Part shown: positions 1 through 10,752 of the stretch, one piece after another
Layout of the letters: every line of letters begins with the position of its first letter
How positions within the stretch are numbered: the stretch's first letter is position 1
Source: Platycnemis pennipes
Taxonomy: Eukaryota; Arthropoda; Insecta; Odonata; Platycnemididae
Length of the DNA: 64,000 nt
Assembly (NCBI GenBank): GCA_933228895.1
Contig: OW121846.1
Span: 43,728,107 to 43,792,106, forward strand
Direction: 5' to 3'
The notes under the pieces: generated by a model
Seen by the model: the letters and a program-made list of their open reading frames with translations, nothing else
Database searches by the model: none
Told to the model about the DNA's origin: nothing
Program-made: the position numbers and the translations under genes

Positions 1-393
1 AACTCTATGCCAATTGTTGTGCACGTTTCCTGTGACTACTTGCACTGCTGAGCGACTTTCTCCACCTTACGCCGATTAAAAACATATCTTCGCAGCAATA
101 TGACAGAAGATCTTTTGAATGGACTGGCTTTAATGCATATCCATCAAGACATTGAGTCAAAAATGAACGTTAATGAAGTACTGGACATCTTCAGCAGGAA
201 ACATAAAAGACAACTGTCGTTATTATATATGTAACTTAATAATATTTTCATATTAATAACCTTTATATTTAAAAAAAGAGTATATTTTGTACAGTAATTG
301 TGGTATGTAGTTTTTTAATCCCAAATATGAGAAGACCGTTTGCTCGTCAGACCCTTGTGCCCCCCCCAGAAAAAAATCCTGGATCTGCCCTTG
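1..393 (+). mobile_element. hAT transposon, 3' end (cut by window start)
   Basis: The first 230 bases encode the C-terminal dimerisation region of a hAT transposase. The reading frame from base 2 gives a LLCTFPVTTCTAER stretch, typical of hAT proteins. A one-base deletion near base 54 then shifts the frame compared with the copy at 39,644, which reads TAERSFSTLRRLKTY here. The coding part ends at a TAA near 232. The element ends at about 393 with a terminus whose reverse complement begins CAAGGGCAGATCCAGGA, close to the usual hAT CAGGGG-type inverted repeat. It is inserted into the 3' UTR of an inverted LINE. It is inactive as seen; its 5' part lies outside the window. Confidence 0.8.
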
Positions 394-948
394 CCAAGCA
401 TGCACTACTTACATGCAAACAAGCAACTATATTGTCTCATACAACTTGATTGTAAGTATCTATAGTATTTTAGGGGTTACTACATGCACATTGCACTACA
501 GACTACTCTAAAATATTTCCCCTACCTATATCTTTGCTATGCTGCCTATTCTGTTCTCTTATAGTATGGGGGGAAAAATGCCATTTTGAATCTATCGGTA
601 CGACAATATATCTCTCTTATCTTATTTATCTGGTCGAATCTAGCATAATACACTGCTTTTTTTTATATGTGCCTAACATCTTCAATGAATCTCTCCGATT
701 GAAATTTCTCTAATAGATTCAATCTGTACTTTAACCGACGCTCTGATAATGATTCCCACCTTAAATATTTTATTAATTCTGAAACGCTACTCAACCTATC
801 CTAACACCTTTTAACGAACCTAGCTGCTCTACGCTGCACACTGTCTAGTTCTCTGATCAACTTTAATTCATTAGGATCCCATAGATTGGCTGCATACTCA
901 AAGTGAGGCCTAACTAGTGAAAAATAGGATCGCTCTTTTGTCTTCTCA

Positions 949-2060
949 TCACATTTCCCAAGTACCTACTCTATTTATAAATCCTAGCTTTCTCTTCGCT
1001 CGGCCGCATATTTCCCTTATGTGTCTTCCCCACGATAAATCTTTAGTGATTGTTACACCTAAATATCTTACGGTTTCAACGATTTCGATCTTCGTGTTAT
1101 TAATTCTATAGGATCGCTCTATCGAATTATTCCTCCTCCAAAAATTGATAGCTACACACTTTTTAAGGTTGAGTTCTAACTGCCATTTGTCGCACCACTC
1201 TTGAATTGCATCTAAATCCTTGCTATGCGATTCTCTGTCTTCTTCTTTAGATATACCCCTATACACTACCGCATTGTCTGCAAAAAGTCTAAGCTTACTC
1301 CTAACTACGGTACCCAAATCGTTTATGTATAAAAGAAATAGAAGCGGACCTATTACGCTACCCTGGGGAACTCCCGATGTGACTTCGATTGTGTCCGACA
1401 TGATACCATCTATGACAACCCTCTGCTCTCGCCCACTTAAGAATTCTTTTACCCAACATACAACGTCTTTATTTATACCAAAACTCTTTAACTTCAAGAT
1501 TAATTTGTCATGAGGAACTTTATGGAAAGCCTTTTTAAAATCTAAAAATATCGCATCAACTTCATTACTGCTTTCGCCGTGGACTAAAATATCGTGTACG
1601 AATAAAGCTAATTGTGTCTCGCAAGATCTACTTTTCCGGAACCCATGCTGGCAAGATCTACTTTCCGGAACCCATGCTGGCTGTTTATGTGTAATCCCTG
1701 ACTATCCAAATGCCCCATGATCGAACTGACTACAATGTGCCTAAATATCTTACAAGAGATTGACGTGAGTGAAATGGGTCTGTAGTCACTGGGTTCTTTC
1801 CTATCACCGTTTTTAAATATAGGTGTAATGTTAGCTACTTTCCAATCCTTGGGTACTGTGTGGTTCTTTAGTGTTTTATTGAATATTATTTCTAGATAGG
1901 GGGCTATTTCAGAAGCTAATGTTTTATACACTCTGGATGGAATTTGATCGGGACCTGGTGATTTGTTTTTACTTATGCTTTTTAACTGCTGCTCTATTCC
2001 GCGACATGAAATGTTTATTTCGGGCATAGGCTCACTGAAAGTGTTCGGCGGTGGGTCCAC
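949..2060 (-). pseudogene. LINE-alpha reverse transcriptase, degenerate
   Basis: The minus-strand segment 2,060-1,608 carries the N-terminal RT blocks: KSPGPDQIPS, then WKVANITPIFKNGDR, SDYRPISLT and QHGFRK. The segment 1,497-949 carries SGVPQGSVIGPLLFLLYIN and the catalytic box. That box reads FADN rather than the canonical FADD, so the second catalytic aspartate is replaced by asparagine. The two segments are separated by a frameshift around a 30-bp tandem duplication. Motif A is visible between them as IFLDFKKAFHKVPHDK. In the family this domain copies element RNA at a nicked target. Here the catalytic substitution and the frame breaks make it non-functional. Confidence 0.88.
1621..1679. 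repeat. 30/29-bp tandem duplication inside RT pseudogene
   Basis: The unit starting GCAAGATCTACTTTTCCGGA is present twice back to back. The second copy lacks one T. It lies within the LINE-alpha reverse transcriptase, just after the QHGFRK block. It adds 59 bases in place of 30 and breaks the reading frame. It is probably a replication-slippage event that occurred after the element died. Confidence 0.9.
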
Positions 2061-2430
2061 TGCGTTTTGTGACGATGAATTGAATACGCTTTGGAAGAAG
2101 GTGTTTAAAGTATTGGCGTTTTCTACACTGCTGGTGACTCTGATTCCTTTATTATTTTTGTGCGTGCATTGTGGACTTATTTCCCTGAAGCTCTCTCACA
2201 TATGACCAAAACGCTTTAGGATTGTTATCTAAATATTCTCCTAACATCTTGCTCTTGAAATGTGATAACGCTTGTCGACATGATTTCCTTGCTAATGCTC
2301 TCGATTTTTTATAGTTTTGAACTAGCTCATTTTTTTCCTCTACCGATAGACCCCGTCCTGCATTTTTCATCTTAGCGGGGCATACCCTTTGTCGCTTTAG
2401 TGATTTCCTAACCTCCGCGTTATACCACCT

Positions 2431-3090
2431 ACTACTGCTACTCTCCGATAGGACATATTTACCGTTATTCGTATCTCTAATTGTACGAGGGAAAAAGGAC
2501 ATTTTGAATCAGTCAGTTCGGCAATCAATTTCTCTAATTTTATGATTATGGTCCAGTCTGCCATAGTAAGTTGGGGTTCGTAAAATATTTTTAACATCAT
2601 CACTGAAAATATTGCCTTGGAATTTGTTTAAGAGATTAAGTCTAAATTTCAACCTGCGATCTGACAATGATTCCTATTTCAATTCATTTAATAGACTGGT
2701 TACGCTAATATAATTATCGTATCGTCCCTTTACAAATCTTGCCGATCTTCGCTGCACACGTTCAAATTCATTACCTACTTAGACCGATTTCGTAGGGATC
2801 CCATACACTGGCAGCATATTTCAAATGAGGTCTTACAAGGGAAAAGTAGCTGATTTCTCGTACATGATCGTCTCATTTACCCAATACTCTTTTGATGAAA
2901 CCCAGTTTACGATTAGCTTGGCCCATTATTTCACGTATATGTTTACCCCAGGAAAGATCATATGTCAGTCTTATTCCAAGATATTTAATGGATTCCACGT
3001 TTGTTATTTTATTATTACTATTTTGTATGTGATAAGAGGAGAACTATTCTTTTTCCAAAAATTCATTACAACACATTCTTTAAAATTTAA
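2431..3090 (-). pseudogene. LINE-beta C-terminal coding remnant, inverted
   Basis: On the minus strand this encodes the C-terminal half of a second LINE group. Recognisable pieces are the thumb near 3,050-2,900 (related to YLGI and LSWGKHIREI), the ASVWDPYEIG block near 2,790, and the tail SFFPRTIRDTNNGKY near 2,470. It matches the plus-strand copy at 13,440 and the minus-strand copy at 19,752. Stops and frameshifts break it. The apparent 116-residue reading frame across 2,152-2,502 is a chimera: its first 15 or so residues are LINE-beta and the rest is the LINE-alpha linker. The end near 3,090 is approximate. Confidence 0.75.
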
Positions 3091-4340
3091 TATACCATAT
3101 ATGGCATACCCAGATTTCCCTGTCATACAATAAATGACAGGAGGTGAACACTTTTTTATATAGCAGTTTCTGCTTCCTTAGACAAACATTCATGCCAGGC
3201 TGTATTGCACCCTTTACCAGCCACTTTCCTTCAGCCATGATACATGAAATCACCTTTTTATCCTATTACTATTCCTCTATACACCCTCATCATAAAAAAA
3301 TTTCCCCCATACTATGTATCAAAAACCACTACTGCATACTGAAGCACATATAGAATTCTACTTCCGTTGGGCTGATAAATGTGCTATTTTCTACTTATTG
3401 CAGTTTATTCCTCCTGAATTTTAAAATTTGTTAATTCAACTTTCTGCCTACCAGTGAGCAACTGTGAGAGTAAGTTTTCCTAGCCAATCCTCTCATTATG
3501 TCATTTATTGCTTTTAATACTTTTTCCTCTTATTTATGGTCCAATGCACTTTGTTGTTATTACTGTGTATTCATTGTATTATTCTTTAAATTCTTTATTG
3601 GTAATAGTTGGCTGTAATGATTGTCCTTTTATTTCACATTCATAACTATTGACAAATATTAACAAAGAGAAATCATGACATTTCTCATGAGACAGGAGGG
3701 TAGCACGTATGGGAGAAAAATGTTTAAAGAACTGGATGAAAATTCAGTCTGGGAAGCAGAACTACCATTGATAGGAGACAATAATGATTGGAAGGCCATG
3801 CCCAGGCTGTGAGGAGGCATTTTCTTCTGTTGTAATCTTATTTAAATGCAATATACCTATATATTCCCTTGTGGGAGAGTTGTCCAATTCAAAGGCTGTT
3901 TGTGTGTTTATTTTATGGCCCTGTCTCCCCCAGTTTTGCCAGACCAATTCAGGGACTACGAATTTATTGTCTATGTCACAAGGGAACACTAGCCAGAAGA
4001 TGAGGAAATGTTTAATCAAATCATATGTGTAGAGTATGCTCCTTATGTGATTGATGCATGGGCAATCATGGCCACAGAGAGGGAAAGATTGGGAGCATTT
4101 GGAATGTGGTGAGCCTTGATGAGGGAATATATATAGGCTGTGATCTGAAATTGCTTATGAAAATATTATTTGTGAAATGCGGCGTACAACTATCAAAAAG
4201 CAAAACCAAAAATTTATAATGTGAACTGTTTACTATACAGGTGACATCTATTACACATATAAACGCCTATTATGGCAGGCGACAAATAATAAATTGTCCC
4301 TTACCCATCATTGTTCCTGCTGTCAGAGACAAGGGGGGAC
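3091..4340. other. Unrecognised AT-rich stretch
   Basis: I see no coding similarity or repeat structure that I can name. Short open frames near 3,762-4,032 overlap on both strands and show no recognisable motif. The stretch lies between the LINE-beta remnant and a hAT-like terminus. Confidence 0.5.
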
Positions 4341-4556
4341 TATACTGCTACACAGGGTTGGGTCATTACGTGTAGAATATTATTTTTCTACATACACGTA
4401 GAAAATAGTGTAGATAATATAATTATGTAGAATATTGCGTAGATTATGTAGAATATTATGTTGATTATCTTTGTGTCTATAAAATAATGTTTTACGTTTA
4501 ATAAAATGTAGAAAATTACAACTAAAAAAATAAAGTACAGTAGTACATTGATAAGG

Positions 4557-4615
4557 TGTTGTGGTGGCCTAGTGGGTAGAGTCCTGAGCTACTGATCGGA
4601 GGGTCCCGGGTGATG
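4557..4615 (+). mobile_element. tRNA-derived SINE head, truncated
   Basis: The sequence GGTGGCCTAGTGGGTAGAG fits an internal RNA polymerase III box A (TRGYNNAGYGG). It is followed by GAGCTACTGATCGGAGG and a damaged box B (GGGTCCCGGGT, with no TTCGA core). A related head occurs at 53,470, sharing GGCCTAGTG and CTACTGATCG. The body of the SINE is missing here. Confidence 0.55.
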
Positions 4616-4623
4616 GAGATGGG

Positions 4624-4929
4624 TTGGAAGACCTAGTGAAATTCATCAGAGATAGCAAAGACAGTGTTTTTCGTGTGCTGAGAAATCAGGGCATCAAACG
4701 TCCATCAATCTTTTGGGAGCTTGCTAAATGCAAGCATCCAGGTTTATGCAATCTTGCAAATAAATTACTTAATATCCCTGCATCTTCTGCACAACTTGAA
4801 AAAGTGTTTAGTAATTGGTCATACATACATTGCCCATTAAGGAACAGGCTTACATTTGAAAGATCTAAAAGGTTACTACATGTCTACCATACACTTAAAC
4901 TCAAAGATGTCAAATCTGATGAATATTAG
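4624..4929 (+). pseudogene. hAT transposase C-terminal dimerisation domain
   Basis: This open frame of 101 residues contains a typical hAT-family C-terminal dimerisation motif. FWELAKCKHPGLCNLANKLL is followed by NIPASSAQLEKVFS, where most hATs have PASSAxSERxFS, and by PLRNRLTFERSKRLLHVYH. In the family this domain dimerises the transposase and lies C-terminal to the RNase H-like catalytic core. Only the C-terminus is present, with no catalytic residues and no zinc finger. The ATG is simply the first in the frame, not a true start. Confidence 0.85.
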
Positions 4930-4935
4930 CCACTG

Positions 4936-6795
4936 TAAAATAAAAACATTAATAAACAGTAAATTCCTTTAATTGATTAGGGGAGTATATCTAATCCCTA
5001 CTTACCAGTATTTTTCATTATTATTCTACTAACAGTAGCTGGTATTTAACAATATGCTCAAAAACATCTTTTACTTTGTTAATTTAGATGAGATTTCAGA
5101 TAGGTAGGCCTACACCTCAAAAGGGGGTGAGTGTCAATCATTTATGTTCATAGAATTAGAAATGAAAACATTTAAGCCTACTCAAGGAACATATATATGC
5201 ATGGCCCTAGTGTTTCCAGCTGAATATCTATCTATCCCACATAACTCAAGATAGGCATTAAAAACTAAGTAAGCCTACACTGTCCTATACGACATCTCCA
5301 AATTTAATACTATAAAAAAAATACTAAATGCCAACTTGTCAAAGATGAGACTTAACACAACCAAAAATTATAGTTTTATTGTTTTAATCTTACAACTTAG
5401 AGACTACTCTTTTCTCCATGTGGCTTTATTGTAGTCTTATTCTTGACATTTCTAATTGTATCATGTTGTAATCATTCTGTAGAACTTCCAAAAATACATC
5501 ATTATTGTAGTTTTAAAACAATAGAGGTCTTTCCTCTGTCTGAAAGAGAAATGACCAGCAATAAAGGGAGCAGTAAGCCCTGAAACAACAAGTAAACATA
5601 CAGCTCTTAAGTTGTTTTTTGATGGTAACTTTCTCTTGACCTTGATAGAGGTGCAGTAATATACTTCCTATAATGGTTCACTTAGTGGCAATGGACATAA
5701 TTTCACTTCAATTAAAATACCAGGTAATATAATCCTTATCTAGCCTACTGCATATATAACTAAATGCAAGTACTTGCCTTAGAAAATTTTATAAATGACA
5801 TGAAGTGGTTACAAATGACTCAGGCCTACACCAATCAAACTAGAAAATATTGCTTTGACTCATGGATAATTTAGCATTTAGACAGTTCAGTCTTGGATAG
5901 TTATTGATTTCCTGGCAGGCCTAGCAATGGTAGGCTTGTAATAGGCTATTTAAGTTAAAACTGCACTACATATAGGTTTAATGATTAAAATGTATTAGTT
6001 TATTGTATTCACACTACCAGTAGGAATGACTATCTGTCAGTCTATTTTTATAAGCAAACAAAGCCGTCGTTTAGATGGAAATAAAAACAAAAATTTTATT
6101 CACTGCTTTGTAAAAACATGTAACTTGTGGTACGTACTCGTTCAAACATATGGGTGTTCAACGTGCGAAATACTGACATCACTTTTATAAATTTCAATAA
6201 CCGCAAGGGTAAATCATATGCCGGGACAAACCTCAACGTTACATGAAGAGAATTTCGGTCCAACAATACAGCACACATGCGTCGAAAAACATTAAGACAT
6301 TGATCGCGGAAGTAGGTAACAACTAATTTAGTAACTCACGGTGAAGTACGCAAAATAACCTGAATAAACACACATAACTGAAGATTAAATCACACCAAGT
6401 TAAGCAAAATATTAGTAGCCGGTTCTTGCGATTGATATGTAAGAATAACAGGTAAGAAACTTTAAGAAACACCATCAAATAAGCAAACAATGACGAAAAC
6501 AGAATATCTTATGACGATAACAATATAAATATCACTAGTGTTAGTCAGCATGACTTTTGCTATACCCATCAACAATTTTCCAACATGCTAGCAAAATTGA
6601 AGCTGTTGCAATGTATCAAAAAATAATAAAGTGTTGACGTTTCAAGCAAGTATCAAGAAGCACGACTCTCACAGGCAAATTATGGTTGTTTCTACGTAAA
6701 CCCAAGTTGCACTAGAATTGAAACATCGTCCATATTTTATTTGAAGCAAAGGTCAGCACACCAACTCCACAAATAAACGCCAAAAGTATGAAATA
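4936..6795. other. Unrecognised AT-rich stretch
   Basis: About 1.9 kb of AT-rich sequence with several TAGGCCTA-type words. I see no gene or repeat I can name. A 60-codon frame on the minus strand (6,096-6,278) has no recognisable motif and I do not support it as a gene. Confidence 0.5.
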
Positions 6796-7055
6796 CGATA
6801 TATCTATCGGAGAGTAGCAATGAATAGCATTGGTAGCTGCATGTTGGTATGAGTACTTAAAGCTAACCCTACTAACAGAATGCTTTTGCATGTTTTCTTT
6901 GCATTTTCTATCTTTTTAAATAGTGTAGTTCTGACTACTATATTAATACTATTCCTTTTTTATGCATGATATGTAGTGCATGTTTGGTGAGCAATCACCC
7001 CCTGCCACACACCCTTGTGGTGGCTTGCAGGGTATTATGTAGATGTAGATATCCT
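6796..7055 (+). mobile_element. LINE-beta 3' UTR and tail
   Basis: This matches the 3' UTR of LINE-beta from CTATCGGAGAGTAGCAATG through GTAGCTGCATGTTGGTA and the TATGCATGATATGTAGTGCA block. It ends with the shared hairpin CCCTGCCACACACC...GGTGGCTTGCAGGG and a GTAGATGTAGAT tail. No coding sequence remains. The 5' end is approximate. Confidence 0.8.
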
Positions 7056-8137
7056 TGTGCTTCGCCTCAATTCATCGACAGCATTGACAGTATGGAGCAT
7101 GGCATTAACTAGATTGTACATCACAAACATCACCACGATATACACATCCGTAACTAGAACTATTTACGTTACCTGCACATTAGAGATAAAAAATTGTCGC
7201 ATATCCAAAACCGATATTTCACTAAACCTTTGTCAACCTTCGAATAAGCCAGAATAGCCCATTCCACTTAAATGACATTTATCACACAGGCTACAGTATT
7301 ATCCCACTATCACAATAAATATAATGACATTGAAAAGATGGTAATAGGCATTAAATTCTACAAAATTCAATCTACCATAACAACGATAACAACCTTCAAC
7401 CCTCACCTTTCGTTCGCAAGAACAATAGCGCCAGTCCGCCTGCCTCGTAGCAGGCGGACCCTGAAGCTCGAATTTTTCGGAGAAACGAACCACTCCCGTC
7501 GCCGTGTGCCGTTACGCGCGCGCCCCAAGGGAGCACCTATGGAACTACCAAAGATGACGTTTCATACCCATATAAGGTGAAAGCCATGACGTCGTGTCCC
7601 GTGAATGGGGAAATTCGGAGATAGAGAATAACCCCCCAGGGCAGGAGATTTGTTGGGGCAGTAACGTTGAAATACCATTACAGGACATTTGAATTGGTTG
7701 CATCAGCCGTTGAAAAAGGTCATGTGACACGAAGGTTGAATCTGCGGAAAGTGCGTTAAAAACGGTTTGGAAGAAGGAATTCGGCAAGTTAACTTGGTCA
7801 AGAATGTTTGTGGCCAATTCAATGGACGGCAGACTTATGGCCTTGCACTTTCCTTACGTACGACCATAAGACTTTCGGGTTCTTTTTTTCAATTGTTCCC
7901 AAAGTGTTTTTCTTTTGAATTCTGCAAATGCATTACGAAGAGTGCTGCTGAAGATCCTTTGCAGCAGATTTTGAAATTTTATAGCTTTCATTTAATACAT
8001 TACGCTCATCATTGGGCATATATTTACTCATTCTTTACTTTTTTGCATGACATATTCGCTGCTGTGTTAGGGATTTTCTCACTTCGATTTTGTACCACAT
8101 AGGTTCAGTGCTTTTTTTTAATTAACTTTACTTTGCC
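7056..8137. other. Unrecognised stretch with a GC-rich core
   Basis: No recognisable gene. Base composition rises in GC at about 7,430-7,560 compared with the flanks, and a perfect hairpin lies at 7,434-7,459. Open frames at 7,272-7,580 and 7,767-8,102 have no motif I recognise and overlap frames on the other strand. Confidence 0.45.
7434..7459. repeat. Perfect 10-bp hairpin
   Basis: The arm GTCCGCCTGC (7,434-7,443) pairs with GCAGGCGGAC (7,450-7,459) across a six-base loop CTCGTA. It is the most GC-rich point of an AT-rich region. It could be the tip of a degraded element or a simple foldback. Confidence 0.85.
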
Positions 8138-8502
8138 GAAGATTTTAGGCATATGTTACAAGCACCAGCGTATTATGCTAGATTCGACCAGATAAATAAG
8201 ATTAGAGAGATAGATTGTCGTACTGATAGAATCAAAACGCCATTTCCCCCATACAATAAGAGAACACAATAGGCAGCAGAGCAAAGGGATAGGTAGGGGA
8301 AATATTTTAGTCAGTAGTACATGATGCATAAATAAATCCCTCTAATACTATGTTGAAACTAACCACCTAGTTGCATGAGACTATTATGTAGCATGCATCC
8401 ATTTAGTAGCTTGCTTGCATGTCAATAGTGCATGCGTGGTGATATTCACCCCTTGCCACATACCCTCGTGGAGGCTCGCAGGGTATTGCGTTGATGTAGA
8501 GT
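8138..8502 (+). mobile_element. LINE-alpha 3' fragment
   Basis: This is a short 5'-truncated copy that starts in the block encoding YYARFDQINKIREIDC and continues to the 3' hairpin and a partial tail (GTTGATGTAG). It has point changes and no open frame. The hairpin arm is altered (GGAGGCTCGCAGGG). Confidence 0.85.
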
Positions 8503-8996
8503 CTAGGTGAAAATGATTGCCGACTGGGACCTTCTACGATTGCAATGAGAAGATAAAATAGGCCCTCCAAAAATCAGATGGAGAATTAACCTCAAACTCA
8601 CTCGCCAATAAATGCTAACAGCAGCTGTGATGGTATTTAAGAAAACGGTGGAATTTAACGAAAAGGAAATTCAAGTTCCCAATTCAGAGCCGTATATACC
8701 TAGCAGTTCACTGATTTTACACGTACATATATTAAAATGGTGCTCAAAGCATCGGTCTGTCACCGGACCTGAGAGGGTTGGCGTATTATATACATCTCCT
8801 GCTCCAACATGTCAGACATCTCACCCCATGCCACACACCCTCGCGGCGGTTCGCAAGGTATGTGTAGAGGCGGGAAGGGAGGGGTGATGAGAACTCTCGT
8901 TCACCGCGTATGCGCGACGACTCAGGCGAGAAATGTGAGCTGGCATTGAGTCCAAAGGTCGTGGCTTCGAGCCATGGTTTAATCGACTGGGGTGAT
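8503..8996. other. Spacer with a decayed LINE tail and a SINE-like box B
   Basis: A diverged copy of the LINE 3' hairpin lies at 8,819-8,870 (CCATGCCACACACCC...GCAAGG, then GTGTAGAGG). At about 8,955-8,980 GGCTTCGAGCC resembles an RNA polymerase III box B (GGTTCGANNCC), so part of a tRNA-derived SINE may be present. I see nothing else. Confidence 0.4.
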
Positions 8997-9697
8997 ATTT
9001 ATCGTGGGGAAGACACATAAGGGAAATATGCGGCCGAGCGAAGAGAAAGCTAGGATTTATAAAAAGAGTACTTGGGAAATGTGATGAGAAGACAAAAGAG
9101 CGATGCTACTTTTCACTAGTTAGGCCCCACCTTGAGTATGCAGCCAGTGCATGGGATCTTAATGAATTAGGGTTGATCAGAGAGCTAGACAGTGTGCAGC
9201 GTAGAGCAGCTAGGTTCGTTAAAATGTGTTACGATAGGTTGAGTAGCGTTTCAGAATTAATAAAAGAATTAGGGTGGGAATCATTATCTGAGCGTAGGTT
9301 AAAGTACAGATTGAATCTATTAGAGAAATTTCAATCGGATATCTTTACTAAAGATGTTAGGCACATATTAAAAAAACCAGCGTATTATGCTAGATTCGAC
9401 CAGATAAATAAGATCAGAGAGATAGATTGTACTGATTGATTCAAAATGGCATTTTTCCTCCTTACTAAAAGAGAACAGAATAGGCAGCATAGCAAAGGGA
9501 TAGGTAGGGGAAATATTTTAGAGTATTCTGTAGTGCATGATGCATGTATTAACCCCTCAAATACTACAGATACTAGCAATCAAGTTGAATGAGACAATAT
9601 AGTTGCTAGTTTGCATGTTTTTGGTGCATGCTTGGTGATCTTCACCCCCTGCCACACACCCTCGCGGTGGCTTGCAGGGTATCGTGTAGATGTAGAT
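8997..9697 (+). mobile_element. LINE-alpha, 5'-truncated copy
   Basis: The copy begins in the thumb region (TTTATCGTGGGGAAGACAC) and runs through the C-terminal coding region to the hairpin and GTAGATGTAGAT tail at 9,680-9,697. The plus-strand frame 9,173-9,439 gives RELDSVQRRAARFVK and LGWESLSERRLKYRLNLLEK. A frameshift just before FKMAFF shows that the copy is dead. The C-terminal region has no assigned catalytic role; in related LINEs it follows the RT thumb. Confidence 0.88.
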
Positions 9698-10188
9698 GAA
9701 ACGGGCCATAGCTTTAACAGGTTGGTATTCCTAAAAACTAGCCAATAATAAGTGCAGGGATCGCCTGGAGAAATCACCGTGGAAAAAGGGAGGCTGAAAC
9801 ACCATAAAAAACATCTGGTGAAACGAGACTGGAAGAGGGTGTTACAACCACAGCCCTCCCTGTCGGTGACCTCGATGGGACCTCTACGAAGGGAGGGGAG
9901 TATGGCTGGAGAATGGCTGAGATGGCCATTGGCCGAAGCGAACGGAGGTGGGGGAGAGTGTGAACTGCTACGAGGGTGGCAGTCTGGGGGGGGGGGGGGT
10001 TGAAGGGTTTAGGAGCAAAGATTATAATACACAGGAGATTAGGAGAATCGACAGGGAGGTAGCCGAGACGGGAGTTCAGAGAAGTGGCACAGGGAGGGAT
10101 ACGATGGCGGAGGAGAAAAATTCTTCAATCAGCATGAGCAAAGGCTCAGCGCGAAATGCGTGCCGACATCGAGTCCTTTATGTTTACC
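9698..10188. other. Spacer with a 14-base G run
   Basis: No gene recognised. A G homopolymer of 14 bases lies at 9,986-9,999 inside a purine-rich segment (about 9,770-10,110). Open frames across it are low-complexity products of that base composition. Confidence 0.5.
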
Positions 10189-10246
10189 CTTGCCCCTTGC
10201 CACACACCTTTATGGTGGCTAGCAGGGTATTATGTAGATGTACCCT
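10189..10246 (+). mobile_element. LINE 3' tail fragment (beta-like)
   Basis: CCTTGCCACACACC, TTTATGGTGGCTAGCAGGG and TATTATGTAGATGTA match the shared 3' hairpin and tail in its LINE-beta form (TTTATGGTGG instead of CTCGCGGTGG). Only the last 60 or so bases of an element are present, consistent with extreme 5' truncation. Confidence 0.75.
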
Positions 10247-10398
10247 TCTGTTAGCAAAAACATTTCTCAGGCCTGAGTGGCGACGAGAACCGTCTCCCCT
10301 TCTCTTCTCTGTGTGGGCAACTAATTCCAGGGTAGAGCCAGTCAAATTTGGTTAATCACCCATAGTTTTATACTTATCAATCTGTCGTAGGGGTCATT

Positions 10399-10452
10399 TA
10401 ACATCTACATTATACCCAGCAACACACCGCAACGGTGTGTGGCAGGGTGTAA
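10399..10452 (-). mobile_element. LINE/SINE 3' tail on minus strand
   Basis: On the minus strand this reads CCCTGCCACACACCG, TTGCGGTGTGTTGCTGGG, then TATAATGTAGATG. It is a variant of the LINE 3' hairpin with a longer inner stem (CACACACCG pairing with CGGTGTGTTG). Block B has it at about 41,203-41,241 with part of one arm deleted. It marks the left edge of the A/B homology. Confidence 0.7.
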
Positions 10453-10752
10453 CCGATCACCAGGAATGCATATTGAATCAGGGAGTACACATTGCCGTAC
10501 AAGCATGCGAAAAATAATTATCCGTCTAAACACTACTTACATAAAACCAACAGACCTCGAGGATAACATGCACGCAGCCACGAGATATATTCTGCTCATA
10601 AATTCAACAATGGACTCATGAGCATGAGCGAGAAGTGTATAAACACCTACACGTAAATAAAAGCATCTGTACACTTTGTCAAAATCTCAAAACATATTCT
10701 AATCTGCCCATGCATGCACCTTCGCTGTTATCTATTTGTGCGCGGTATTTGT

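Larger units (their letters stand above)
394..2430 (-). mobile_element. LINE-alpha (CR1/Jockey-type), 5'-truncated, inverted
   Basis: On the minus strand this is a non-LTR retrotransposon running from the linker before the reverse transcriptase to the 3' UTR. Read from 2,430 downward it gives a linker (WYNAEVRK), the RT domain, the thumb (SIERSYRIN, YLGVTITKDLSWG), the CRAKRKLGFI region, the RPHFEYAA and QRRAARFVKR blocks, and the FKMAFFP tail. The 3' hairpin and GTAGAT tail are missing because a hAT element interrupts the 3' UTR at 393/394. The 5' end joins LINE-beta sequence near 2,430. Frameshifts and stops are frequent, so this is a dead copy. It is the longest RT-bearing alpha copy in the window. 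Confidence 0.9.
4348..4935 (+). mobile_element. hAT-type remnant with internal SINE piece
   Basis: A possible hAT left terminus, CAGGGTTGGGTCATT, starts at 4,348. Part of a hAT transposase C-terminus lies further right. A tRNA-like SINE head separates the two. I could not find a matching right terminal repeat (it would read CCCAACCCTG), so the element limits are uncertain, and the terminus and the coding piece may come from different elements. Confidence 0.5.

Noticed and set aside
2152..2502. A 116-codon protein
   Set aside because: It is a junction product: LINE-beta C-terminus followed by the LINE-alpha linker before the RT.
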